NCBI GenBank assembly: GCA_946186175.1
Contig: CAMHMG010000067.1
Location: 1 to 12,906, forward strand
Direction of reading: 5' to 3'
Source: an uncultured Clostridia bacterium
GTDB lineage: Bacteria > Bacillota > Clostridia > Lachnospirales > Lachnospiraceae
Length of the DNA stretch: 12,906 bases
The translations under genes and the position numbers were made by a program. A model generated the notes under the pieces. That model ran no database searches. It saw only the letters and a list, made by a program, of their open reading frames with translations, and was not told the DNA's origin. This document shows positions 3,846-11,556 of the stretch, in pieces (the first letter of the stretch is position 1; every line of letters starts with the position of its first letter).

Positions 3846-6563
3846 ATGGATAAAAAGGGCACAAATAATGAATTGAATAATGATGTTAAGTCTAAGGGTA
3901 GTTGGAAATATTCGATTAAAGGTAAAATTATTAGAAGAGTTTTCTGCCTGATGACTTATATGATCTTTGTTACATTTGTGGGTCTGGCAGGATTTGTTTT
4001 TTATGAGTTTGGTACTGAGATCATTACTAATAAGAATTATAATTTTTATGAATCTGACAGATTCAGAAACAGAGTGAGCGATGAAGCTTTGCTTGTTGCA
4101 GAATCTATTCATGATATAAGAAATAATGATCAGACCAGCACTTTTAAGATAATAGATGCTGATAAGAATATGATCAACACCTATAACCTCAGGGATTTGA
4201 TGAGTGCCGAAATCTATACTGTTGACAGCCTCTCAAGCATAAAGCAGTTTCTCGTTGATTCCACTCCTCTTGATGGCAGTATTTATGATGAGCAATATGG
4301 ATTAAAGCTTATCGAGGATAAAGGCATTGATTCTTATGATGACTGTTATCTGTTTTTTACACGTGAATCCTTTAAAAAATTATTTATACAAAACGGTGTA
4401 CAAAATACCAACAATTGGTTGTCTGACAAGTTTTCTGAATCAGCATATTTTATTTATTTAGAGCCTGATATAATGTCGGTGATCAGGGAGAAAGCAAAAT
4501 ATCAGGACTTTAATATTACATTTGTGGATAGCACCAATGATATTTATAATATGTCTGATCAGAAATTTGCGGTATATGATCCTTCGCAGGATATTTACTA
4601 TTCCTCATGGGATGATTATTTTATATCATTTACTCACTATATATACAAGTTGTCGGATATGTTTGTTGAGATTTGTAATCATCATGAAGCCAATGAGAAT
4701 GTAAGCAATATTGTTTTCCCTGCTTTATGGAGTGAAAATTATCGTGATATCTGGGAGTTCGTATCATCCAAATATGATGGGATTGATAATCCGGAATATG
4801 AGATAGATCTAAGATCTCAAAGTGCCTTCGTTTATTATATGCTGCTTGATAATGAAGATAGTACGGTTTATTCAAATGTTGGAGGACTAAGAGATATATT
4901 AAAAGAAGACAATATCAATTCTTACGTTTTAGTACGTGAGTACTACGATGGTATGACCAGTAAGGTTGCCAATGCATACCAGGAGTTGTACGGATACGAG
5001 GATATTGTTGATACCTTGAATGAAATAGGCAACAATTGCGTTATGTATTTTGGAATAGATCCGTCAAGGCTTACGGCAGAGGATCAGAGTCTGGCTGCTT
5101 CTTATGTCTGGGCGTACAGAAAGATAGGCTGTCATATCTGGTTCATAATGATTGGAGCATTGGTATCATTTATCCTCTTAATAGTACAAGCAGTCTCCTT
5201 AATAAAGACCACAGGACGTATGAGCATAGAGGATAATAATATTATTCTTAATTGGTTTGATAAGTTTCATTTTGAAATATGGTTATTGATATATATAGGA
5301 GTGATAGTGTTATCTCTTCTGGTATCTCATTATGCGGTAACGTCTGTTATGCATTTTCATAATGTTACTAAATTCGGATATCGTTTAAGCTTATGGAATT
5401 TTGGGATTTTGATCAACGGTATTTTAAGTTCGGTAGTGTTTGGATTTTCATTTATGGAGCTTACGTTAAGTCTTGCCAGGAGAATAAAAGCATATAATAT
5501 TAAATCAAGGCTGCTGATAAGAGAGCTGTATCATTGGCTCCAAAGAAAGAGCGGTGATCAGAGATTGAAGATATATGTATGGATATATGTAGTGCTTGAG
5601 GTATTGTTTGTAGTCTATATGTATAATAAATATCAGGTGACCTCTCCTGCTTTGATGATATTTTTTGCATTTATGTGGATTGTTGCATTATATGCTGTGG
5701 GCAAGTTTACGGCAGATATGAGACAATTAAGTGAAGAAATAGATAGAATAAGAGAGGGAGATTTCGATACAGAGGTCAAATTGCAATACAGTTCATCATT
5801 GTTTGATGACTTGGCGATAGGGATTAACCACGTTGGAGATGGACTAAAGGATGCAGTTGAGAAATCGCTTAAAGATGAGCGTGTTAAAACAGAACTTATA
5901 ACTAATGTTTCACATGACTTGAAAACTCCGCTCACCTCTATCATTAATTATATTAATTTGTTAAAGACTGAGAAAATGCCGACGCCCGAGGCAGAACATT
6001 ATATTGAAGTTCTGGAATCAAAGGCTCACAGATTATCACATCTTACCGAAGACCTTGTGGATGCAGCTAAGGTTACGTCGGGAAATGTTGAGCTTAATAT
6101 GATGCCGTTATCATTTGATGAACTTGTAAAGCAGGCTCTTGGTGAGTTTGAAGAAAAATATGAGGAAAAAAATCTTGAAGCCGTAATAACGTATCCGGAT
6201 AGGAACGAAAGTGAGACGTATAAGGTGATGGCTGACGGCAGGCGTTTATACCGTATATTGGAGAATGTGCTGCAGAATGCATATAAGTATTCTCTTGAAA
6301 ATACCCGTATTTATATTGAGATGAAGAATGTTGGCGATCATGTGAAGTTTGTGACAAAGAATGTTTCAAAAGCGCCGCTTAACATAAGTGCTGAAGAACT
6401 TATGTTAAGATTTACAAGAGGAGACTCCTCAAGGGCTACGGAGGGGAGCGGACTTGGACTTTCCATTTCAAAGGATCTCACAAAACTGATGGGCGGCAGT
6501 TTTTCAATTGAGTTAGACGGAGATTTGTTCAAGGTTATAATTATATTTCCAAGAATAGCATAA
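3846..6563 (+). CDS. Multi-pass sensor histidine kinase with large ectodomain
   Basis: A 905-residue membrane kinase, probable partner of the upstream regulator. Seen: a short basic cytoplasmic N-terminus; membrane segment 1 at about 32-56; an extracytoplasmic region of about 370 residues (57-428) that I cannot assign; then five more segments at about 429-454, 478-500, 517-545, 575-597 and 601-623. A HAMP-like stretch (about 624-675) leads to the dimerisation helix with phospho-acceptor H690 in SHDLKTPLTSI. ATPase domain: N-box with N807 and N811 (NVLQNAYKY), then RGDSSRATEGSGLGLSI with the G2 box at about 867-872. The DxGxG G1 box is not visible; KNVSKAPLN occupies its place, as I recall for a VanS-like subfamily. 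Start choice: GGAG at 3836-3839 lies 6 nt before ATG 3846, while ATG 3834 has no ribosome binding site. The ligand is unknown. Confidence 0.88.
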   Translation: MDKKGTNNELNNDVKSKGSWKYSIKGKIIRRVFCLMTYMIFVTFVGLAGFVFYEFGTEIITNKNYNFYESDRFRNRVSDEALLVAESIHDIRNNDQTSTFKIIDADKNMINTYNLRDLMSAEIYTVDSLSSIKQFLVDSTPLDGSIYDEQYGLKLIEDKGIDSYDDCYLFFTRESFKKLFIQNGVQNTNNWLSDKFSESAYFIYLEPDIMSVIREKAKYQDFNITFVDSTNDIYNMSDQKFAVYDPSQDIYYSSWDDYFISFTHYIYKLSDMFVEICNHHEANENVSNIVFPALWSENYRDIWEFVSSKYDGIDNPEYEIDLRSQSAFVYYMLLDNEDSTVYSNVGGLRDILKEDNINSYVLVREYYDGMTSKVANAYQELYGYEDIVDTLNEIGNNCVMYFGIDPSRLTAEDQSLAASYVWAYRKIGCHIWFIMIGALVSFILLIVQAVSLIKTTGRMSIEDNNIILNWFDKFHFEIWLLIYIGVIVLSLLVSHYAVTSVMHFHNVTKFGYRLSLWNFGILINGILSSVVFGFSFMELTLSLARRIKAYNIKSRLLIRELYHWLQRKSGDQRLKIYVWIYVVLEVLFVVYMYNKYQVTSPALMIFFAFMWIVALYAVGKFTADMRQLSEEIDRIREGDFDTEVKLQYSSSLFDDLAIGINHVGDGLKDAVEKSLKDERVKTELITNVSHDLKTPLTSIINYINLLKTEKMPTPEAEHYIEVLESKAHRLSHLTEDLVDAAKVTSGNVELNMMPLSFDELVKQALGEFEEKYEEKNLEAVITYPDRNESETYKVMADGRRLYRILENVLQNAYKYSLENTRIYIEMKNVGDHVKFVTKNVSKAPLNISAEELMLRFTRGDSSRATEGSGLGLSISKDLTKLMGGSFSIELDGDLFKVIIIFPRIA

Positions 6564-6571
6564 GCGAGTGC

Positions 6572-6596
6572 TTTTTTGCGACTGTTTTTTTGCGAC
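6572..6596 (+). repeat. Tandem TTTTTTGCGAC repeat
   Basis: TTTTTTGCGAC occurs at 6572-6582 and again at 6586-6596, with a 14-bp period, just after the kinase stop and before the sppA promoter. It could act with a weak 4-bp AGCA/TGCT stem (6557-6572) as a poor terminator, or be a regulator site pair. Confidence 0.5.
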
Positions 6597-6621
6597 ATGG
6601 ATGGCGCAATTACGAAGCTTA

Positions 6622-6630
6622 TGATATAAT
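6622..6630 (+). promoter_or_regulatory. Extended -10 promoter of sppA
   Basis: TGATATAAT at 6622-6630 is a full extended -10 with consensus TATAAT. The region 17 bp upstream (6602-6607, TGGCGC) is not a recognisable -35. Predicted initiation near 6637 gives a leader of about 30 nt. Confidence 0.6.
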
Positions 6631-6666
6631 GGGTTCTACTTTTAATTATATATAAAGGAGAAAAAC

Positions 6667-7701
6667 ATGAAACAGAAACAGACAACGGGTTTGATAATAG
6701 CTGCTGTGATATTTGTTGTGGCCGGTGTGATCAGTGTATTGACCAATGCATTATCATCTAGGCTTACATCAAAAGAAGACAATGCTGCGAAGGGCTTAAA
6801 CAGTATTATAGATCAGCTTTATGGCAGTGAGGATCTGGCACTTGCGGATATGCCGTCCACAGGCGATTTTATAGCTGTAGTGCCGGTTAAAGGAACTATT
6901 CAGGCAACACAGAGCACTAATGGAATATCTGCCACTACAGGAGATTATAATCACAAGCTTCTTATGGATTATGTGGATAAGCTTATAGATTCTGATAATA
7001 ATAAAGGAATCATTTTAAAATTAGATACTCCGGGCGGTGCTGTATATCAGGCTGACGAGTTATATCTTAAACTTATGGAATATAAGGAAAAGACCGGAAG
7101 ACCGATATGGGCTTATATGGAAAGTACCTGCTGTTCGGGCGGTGTGTATATAGCTTCCTCAGCAGATGAACAGTATGCGAACAGAAATACGACAACAGGC
7201 TCTATCGGAGTCATCATTTCAAGCTATGATCTGTCCAAGCTTTATGAGAAGATCGGAGTTAAGGAAGCCAATATAGTATCGGCTAAGAACAAGGATATGG
7301 GATCTATGGGCAAACCGATGACTGCGGAACAGAAAGCCATCTATCAGGCAATAGTGGATGAAGCATATGATCAGTTTGTTAGTATAGTAGCTAATGGAAG
7401 AAATATGTCGGTCGAGGATGTCAAGGCTCTTGCTGACGGAAGAATATATACTGCTTCTCAGGCGGTTGATAATGGACTGATCGACGGCATTAAAACAGAA
7501 GAAGAATTTGAGGACTACGTTAAGGAACAAAGTAATGTCAGCAAGTTCTATTCGCCTAAGAACACTGCCGGTTATCTGTCCCAGCTATTTGGATCAGTTG
7601 CTAAGACCAAAGAAAGGTCAGAGGCAGAGGTGCTTGTTGATTTGATCGATCGTATAGGAAGCGGGGTGCCGATGTATTATGCAAGACCTTATGGAGAATA
7701 G
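6667..7701 (+). CDS. sppA: Signal peptide peptidase SppA (S49 family)
   Basis: A 344-residue membrane-anchored serine protease that in characterised bacteria degrades cleaved signal peptides and takes part in envelope stress responses. Seen: an N-terminal membrane anchor at about residues 7-30, then one S49 protease domain with strand IILKLDTPGG (about 115-124). The nucleophile is S157 in CCSGGVYIAS and the general base K209 in SAKNKDMGS; the Ser-to-Lys spacing of 52 residues agrees with Bacillus SppA. TTTGSIGVI (about 175-183) is also conserved. The size fits the short, single-domain Gram-positive form, not the tandem E. coli form. AAAGGAG at 6654-6660 is 6 nt before the ATG. The next gene overlaps its end by 23 bp, so the two are co-transcribed. 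Two adjacent cysteines (C155, C156) precede the nucleophile. Confidence 0.92.
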   Translation: MKQKQTTGLIIAAVIFVVAGVISVLTNALSSRLTSKEDNAAKGLNSIIDQLYGSEDLALADMPSTGDFIAVVPVKGTIQATQSTNGISATTGDYNHKLLMDYVDKLIDSDNNKGIILKLDTPGGAVYQADELYLKLMEYKEKTGRPIWAYMESTCCSGGVYIASSADEQYANRNTTTGSIGVIISSYDLSKLYEKIGVKEANIVSAKNKDMGSMGKPMTAEQKAIYQAIVDEAYDQFVSIVANGRNMSVEDVKALADGRIYTASQAVDNGLIDGIKTEEEFEDYVKEQSNVSKFYSPKNTAGYLSQLFGSVAKTKERSEAEVLVDLIDRIGSGVPMYYARPYGE

Positions 7702-8293
7702 AGTGTGTGCAGGTTTTTTCCCCAGAATGGTAGCCTATATGATTGACAGTGTTATTGCATTTATTGTCGGAGGAATCATAAAGGCTCCATTTGGTTTGGC
7801 AGCGGGAGCCGGGATAACAGTGCTTAAGGCTAACTTTATCTTTCAGTATTCATTTGTAGATGTTGTCGGATATATCGGGATGGTGGCGTATTTTGTCCTT
7901 ATGACGTATCTTGCACATACTACTCTTGGGAAGATGCTCCTAAGACTTCAGGTTGAAACCACAGACGGGGAATGGACATTTATTAATATACTATACAGGG
8001 AGACGGTTGGAAGATTTCTGTCGGGAATACTTTTTGTCGGATATTTTGCGATCCTGATTACCTCTAATAAGCAGGGTTTTCACGATATGCTGTGTGATAC
8101 TATTGTGGTATATAAGGATATGGCAAGTACGGTTAGAAAAGTGTCTTTAAGAGCTATGCCGGCAGATGTCGGCGGACCTGTCGAGGCAGGGATGAATGGA
8201 GCTGCAATGCCCGGGACCGGTCCGATTGTTTCAATGCCGGTCAAAGAGGGAACAATAGAGGAACCGATAGAAGATTTCAATAGAACTGAATAA
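7679..8293 (+). CDS. RDD family membrane protein
   Basis: A 204-residue membrane protein. RDD proteins carry a conserved Arg and two Asp in membrane helices; some have been linked to ion/proton transport, but the role here is unknown. Seen: GFFPRMVAYMIDSVIA with R16 and D23 in the first helix (about 16-35), a second helix at about 58-79, the motif TTLGKMLLRLQV, then RETVGRFLSGILFVGYFAILI (third helix, about 113-130) and KQGFHDMLCDTIVV with D136 and D140. The last 55 residues are a soluble Gly/Pro/Ala-rich tail ending in acidic residues. The start overlaps the end of sppA; ATG 7679 and ATG 7691 are both possible and neither has a strong ribosome binding site, so translation is probably coupled to sppA. 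Pairing with a membrane peptidase suggests a role in envelope maintenance (inference). Confidence 0.85.
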   Translation: MQDLMENRVCAGFFPRMVAYMIDSVIAFIVGGIIKAPFGLAAGAGITVLKANFIFQYSFVDVVGYIGMVAYFVLMTYLAHTTLGKMLLRLQVETTDGEWTFINILYRETVGRFLSGILFVGYFAILITSNKQGFHDMLCDTIVVYKDMASTVRKVSLRAMPADVGGPVEAGMNGAAMPGTGPIVSMPVKEGTIEEPIEDFNRTE

Positions 8294-8300
8294 AAATAAA

Positions 8301-8349
8301 AATGTCGTCAATCCTATGGGTAGAATCCAAAGGATTGGGGGCATTTTTT
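8301..8349 (+). terminator. Intrinsic terminator of the sppA-RDD operon
   Basis: Arms 8301-8315 and 8331-8345 pair (AATG/CATT, then CAATCCT/AGGATTG) with one G-G mismatch and a few G-U pairs. The loop is 15 nt and a six-T run follows at 8344-8349. The stem starts 8 bp after the RDD stop codon. Confidence 0.8.
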
Positions 8350-8350
8350 A

Positions 8351-8479
8351 ATGAATAGAAAAATAAAGATAAGTTTGATGATATTGATATGGAGTATTGT
8401 TGCTATACAAATGTTCGTCAATTACAGAGAGGATGAAAGGCATACTACAAGTACATTTTTTGTAATTGAAGATGAATAA
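8351..8479 (+). CDS. Small membrane peptide ORF, uncertain
   Basis: A 42-codon frame starting right after the terminator T-run. The peptide has a basic start (MNRKIK), one hydrophobic segment (about residues 7-24) and a charged C-terminal half (YREDERH...IEDE), the look of a single-pass membrane peptide or of a truncated secreted protein. The only upstream purine stretch, GGGGG at 8337-8341, lies inside the terminator stem, and no promoter is evident. It could be a degraded N-terminus of a longer exported protein, since an A7T7 tract follows immediately. I do not recognise a family with confidence. Confidence 0.4.
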   Translation: MNRKIKISLMILIWSIVAIQMFVNYREDERHTTSTFFVIEDE

Positions 8480-8510
8480 AAAAATTTTTTTGATTTGCCA
8501 TGGTTTGTCA

Positions 8511-8540
8511 AGGTGGGATGATAAGATTTGATCATCACCT
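8511..8540 (+). other. Hairpin upstream of a small ORF
   Basis: AGGTG and ATGAT (8511-8515, 8518-8522) pair with ATCAT and CACCT (8531-8535, 8536-8540), giving a 10-bp stem with a two-G bulge and an 8-nt loop (AAGATTTG). It lies 20 nt downstream of a perfect A7T7 tract (8478-8491) and just before the AAAGGA at 8545-8550. No T-run follows, so it is more likely a leader structure than a terminator. Confidence 0.45.
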
Positions 8541-8562
8541 ACAGAAAGGATGGCAATCTGAT

Positions 8563-8697
8563 ATGGAAGAGAGAATTTATGAAGAAGAGGAATTGATGGT
8601 AGATAGCAGGCTGGAGGATATATATACATTTCTTGGGTTTATGACTGCAGTAGGATATATAGCATATCAGGTTTTTAACTGGCTTATGTATATCTGA
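8563..8697 (+). CDS. Small tail-anchored membrane peptide, unknown
   Basis: A 44-residue peptide: an acidic N-terminal half (MEERIYEEEELMVDSRLEDI) followed by one hydrophobic segment, about residues 21-43, rich in aromatic residues and ending LMYI. This is the arrangement of a small C-tail-anchored membrane protein. AAAGGA at 8545-8550 is 12 nt upstream, which is long, and an alternative in-frame start at ATG 8518 would add 15 residues. A frame this amphipathic and orderly is unlikely to be chance, but no family is recognised. It lies between the sppA operon and the sigma-E-like promoter of sipL; no sporulation promoter is evident for it. The 100 bases after its stop (8698-8800) hold only a weak TTTCAAG/CTTGAAA inverted repeat (8759-8765, 8807-8813). 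Confidence 0.5.
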   Translation: MEERIYEEEELMVDSRLEDIYTFLGFMTAVGYIAYQVFNWLMYI

Positions 8698-8800
8698 TGA
8701 TGAGAAGGAGTTTTACGAGTGTTGGTATATAACTGATAACAAGTGTAGTTTTATGAACTTTCAAGTATCTGATAGTGAATACCGTTTTCGGACCTACTTG

Positions 8801-8829
8801 GCATATCTTGAAATTGTCTCGCATATAAT
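8801..8829 (+). promoter_or_regulatory. Sigma-E-like promoter of sipL
   Basis: The -10 element CATATAAT at 8822-8829 matches sigma-E CATACAnT with one substitution. The -35 GCATATC at 8801-8807 fits (G/T)(A/C)ATA(A/T)(A/T) with one mismatch, and the spacer is 14 bp, the same as at spoIIID. A sigma-A reading (TATAAT at 8824-8829) lacks any -35 at the right distance. Confidence 0.6.
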
Positions 8830-8857
8830 GATGGATAGATAGAGATTATTCATTATA
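8824..8857 (+). promoter_or_regulatory. Inverted repeat over the sipL start region
   Basis: TATAATGA at 8824-8831 and TCATTATA at 8850-8857 are perfect 8-bp inverted arms 18 bp apart. The left arm overlaps the -10 element; the right arm ends four bases before the AGGAGG at 8861-8866. It may be an operator, but the arms are AT-rich and chance is possible. Confidence 0.3.
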
Positions 8858-8870
8858 AGCAGGAGGCAGT

Positions 8871-10421
8871 ATGGAATTTATTAAGAAGCAGATCACTAAT
8901 TATACATGGAAAGTGAGAAATACAATGCAGTTTACACTCGATGACACGATCAATTTATCCGAAAATCTTTTAGATATGGAAAGACTTGTATTGGTTAAGG
9001 GTAATGTGATCATTGAGGATATTACTCCCATGATTGACAGATTTCAGGTGAAAGGAAATCTTTGTTATCAGATATTGTATGTGGCTGACGAGACGAGTGG
9101 TGCATTTGACAGCATTTCCGGGAAGGTGCCATTTGTGGAGTATATCAACGCAGATGGAACGAAGGAGACAGATTATGTAGAGGTACATGCCAGTCTTAAT
9201 GACCTTACTGTAACTATGCTTCATTCAAGAAAGATCAGTCTTAAGGCTTTGATTGGAATTGATTATCAGGTGAAGGAGAAGGAGGAATTTGAGGCACTGA
9301 CATCTATAGAAGATGCGGGAGACACGGAAGTACTTGATGGAATGATATCGATGATGAGTTTAAAGCTTCAGAATAAGAAGCCGTTATCTATAATTGAGCA
9401 GGTTGATATTCCTACTAACAAACCGGATATATATCAGGTCATATGGAAGAATATGACTGTGATCAACCCCCAGATCAAAGCATGTGACGGATATCTTCTT
9501 GTGAGCGGTACTCTCAGTATTTTTCTCATTTACAATGCAGAGGAACAGGATATGCCTGTGCAGTATTTTACTATGGAGCTACCTTTTGAAAAGCGTGTTG
9601 ACGAGCAGATGTCAACGGCTGATATGATATCCGGAAGTCTGCTTAATCTTGACCAGTATCATATTACCGTGATTCCGGATGACAAAGGTAATGACAGACA
9701 GCTGGAGGTCTGCGCTGATTTCACTATTGAAACGAAACTATACGGACAGGAGGATACACAGCTTGTAAGGGATGCATATTCTACGGAAGTTATGATAGAA
9801 CCTGAGTGGAAAGAGTTTTCACTGTTGCATCTTCTGATGAGAAATTGCGCCAAGGTAAGATTATCAGAAACAGTTGATATGCCTAAGAATAATTCAGTAT
9901 TACAGGTATGCTATACAGAAGGATCGGTTTCTATCGATGAAACGAAGAAAACACCACAGGGAATATTTGTATCGGGAGTTATGGTATCTCAGGTTACATA
10001 TCTTAACAAAGATGATAAGGGGGCGCTATCATCAACAACTTTTGATATTCCATTTGAGTGTGAGATTGAGGTTAATGGGATGAATAAGAATGTTACATAT
10101 TCGATTGTTCCACGTATTGACCAGATTCAGTCGGTACAGATGTCAGATACCCAGCTTGAGATCAAGGGTGAAATATCATTAGAGGTGTTAGCATTTGCCA
10201 ATGAGGAAGAGAAAGCAGTTCTTAACATGGTGGTTAAACCTATTGATAATGATGACAAGATGCAGCTTGCAAGTATAACTTGTTATATCGTAAGACCGGG
10301 CGATACACTATGGAACATAGCAAAACGATATTATACAACTGTAGACCGGATAAAGGAGATCAATGGCTTGGAAAAAGACATGATATATCCCGGAGATAAG
10401 CTGATAATATTGAAAGAGTAA
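8871..10421 (+). CDS. sipL: SPOCS/LysM spore-coat morphogenesis protein (SipL-like)
   Basis: A 516-residue protein matching SipL, which in Clostridioides difficile binds the coat base-layer ATPase SpoIVA and is needed to attach the coat around the forespore. Seen: repeated SPOCS (DUF3794) modules at about residues 38-132, 175-290 and 325-440, each with a beta-rich core such as KGNLCYQILYVADE, SGTLSIFLIYNAEE and SGVMVSQVTYLNKDD, followed by a C-terminal LysM domain at about 472-514 (YIVRPGDTLWNIAKRYYTT...INGL...IYPGDKLIIL). Length and layout agree with C. difficile SipL. There is no signal peptide, consistent with action in the mother-cell cytosol at the forespore surface. AGGAGG at 8861-8866 is 4 nt before the ATG, slightly close. 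A sigma-E-like promoter precedes it. Its TAA abuts the stop codon of the opposite-strand HD-GYP gene. Confidence 0.9.
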   Translation: MEFIKKQITNYTWKVRNTMQFTLDDTINLSENLLDMERLVLVKGNVIIEDITPMIDRFQVKGNLCYQILYVADETSGAFDSISGKVPFVEYINADGTKETDYVEVHASLNDLTVTMLHSRKISLKALIGIDYQVKEKEEFEALTSIEDAGDTEVLDGMISMMSLKLQNKKPLSIIEQVDIPTNKPDIYQVIWKNMTVINPQIKACDGYLLVSGTLSIFLIYNAEEQDMPVQYFTMELPFEKRVDEQMSTADMISGSLLNLDQYHITVIPDDKGNDRQLEVCADFTIETKLYGQEDTQLVRDAYSTEVMIEPEWKEFSLLHLLMRNCAKVRLSETVDMPKNNSVLQVCYTEGSVSIDETKKTPQGIFVSGVMVSQVTYLNKDDKGALSSTTFDIPFECEIEVNGMNKNVTYSIVPRIDQIQSVQMSDTQLEIKGEISLEVLAFANEEEKAVLNMVVKPIDNDDKMQLASITCYIVRPGDTLWNIAKRYYTTVDRIKEINGLEKDMIYPGDKLIILKE

Positions 10422-11519
10422 TCATAGTATCTTATCTATTCTAAGATCTGAGCGTCTGTTAAGGTCTATTAACTGACCATTAACTATAAGTGCAGGCTTT
10501 GAGGGAACTGCGGCGTTGGTAAGAATTATTTCACCGCGACTTCCGTCGCTTAACAATACGGTATTGTGAAGATACGTGTCTGCTATTCCTCGAAGGAAAG
10601 GAATCAGGAATGTTGGATCATACTTGGCATATCCTTCTTCTTCAAACATACGGATAACGTGGAAAGGACATATACCATCGCGATAACATCTGTTGGCGGT
10701 CATAGCTTCATATACGTCAACTATAGCGATTATCTTAGCGGTATATACAGTCTTGTCACCGGTTATTCCCGTTGGATAACCTGTTCCATCACATTTCTCG
10801 TGATGGAGCAGTGCTGCACGAGAGATATCCTCATCAACATTCTTTGATTGTAATAATCTGTATCCAAGTAAAGGATGGTTCTTGATTGTCTTGAATTCTT
10901 CTTCGGTAAGCTTTCCGGGCTTCTGAATGATCTCTTTGGGGATGAGTACCTTGCCGATATCATGAAGCATTCCTGCAACGGTTATTTTCTTGATCTTTTC
11001 CTCATCAAAATGAAGCCAGTGTCCGAGGATATTGGCAAGCAAAGCTACATTAAGTGAATGGGCATACGTAGAATCATCAAAATACCGAATATTACTTAAG
11101 ATATCCATGAGCTGATAGGTGTTGGTAGCATGCTCCATTATCTCATTGGCAGATGAGAATAACTCGTCAACATTGACTTTCTCATTCTTCTTAGCTATGT
11201 CATTGAGTGAGTGTGTAAGTGTCTCGGTTTTCTCGTTGAATTCTTCCTCAAATCTCTTAAACACAGCACTCTGTCTTAACTTTTCTGAGTGAGAAAGAGA
11301 AGTTTTGGCCGGCTGTGGAGCCTCCTTGACCGGTTCCGGTTCACTTGATTCCTCCACATAAACCGCAACAGAGACAACAGAAGAGAAATGAAGAACATCA
11401 AGAACTTCTTTGTTGATTTCAGTATCTTTTTTGACAACAAGCTGGCTTCCCTTATACACATCTTCGGCTATCTTCATGCCAAGAGAAACCTTATGAATCA
11501 TTATTTGTTTGACGATCAT
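10422..11519 (-). CDS. HD-GYP domain cyclic di-GMP phosphodiesterase
   Basis: A 365-residue cytoplasmic protein predicted to hydrolyse cyclic di-GMP, lowering this second messenger. Seen: an N-terminal region of about 140 residues with a small beta-rich start (IHKVSLGMKIAEDVYKGSQLV), a Pro/Glu linker at about 56-72 and helices; then the HD-GYP domain with H154 (AHSLNVA), H186-D187 in MLHDIGK, H215 (NHPLLGY), H239-H240 with E241, the GTGYP signature at 245-249, and D268 (IVDVYEAMT). All metal-ligand positions I expect are present, so it is probably active. A C-terminal beta extension (about 315-365) follows. There is no receiver or membrane segment, so the input signal is unclear. AAAGGAG (complement of 11529-11535) lies 9 nt before the ATG. 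A good sigma-A promoter lies upstream. Confidence 0.92.
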   Translation of the reverse strand: MIVKQIMIHKVSLGMKIAEDVYKGSQLVVKKDTEINKEVLDVLHFSSVVSVAVYVEESSEPEPVKEAPQPAKTSLSHSEKLRQSAVFKRFEEEFNEKTETLTHSLNDIAKKNEKVNVDELFSSANEIMEHATNTYQLMDILSNIRYFDDSTYAHSLNVALLANILGHWLHFDEEKIKKITVAGMLHDIGKVLIPKEIIQKPGKLTEEEFKTIKNHPLLGYRLLQSKNVDEDISRAALLHHEKCDGTGYPTGITGDKTVYTAKIIAIVDVYEAMTANRCYRDGICPFHVIRMFEEEGYAKYDPTFLIPFLRGIADTYLHNTVLLSDGSRGEIILTNAAVPSKPALIVNGQLIDLNRRSDLRIDKIL

Positions 11520-11556
11520 ACCAAAGCTCTCCTTTATACTATCGACACTTATCTAT

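Noticed and set aside
3058..6563. vanRS glycopeptide-resistance regulators
   Set aside because: The regulator resembles VanR, but the kinase architecture is different and no van ligase, dehydrogenase or dipeptidase genes are present.
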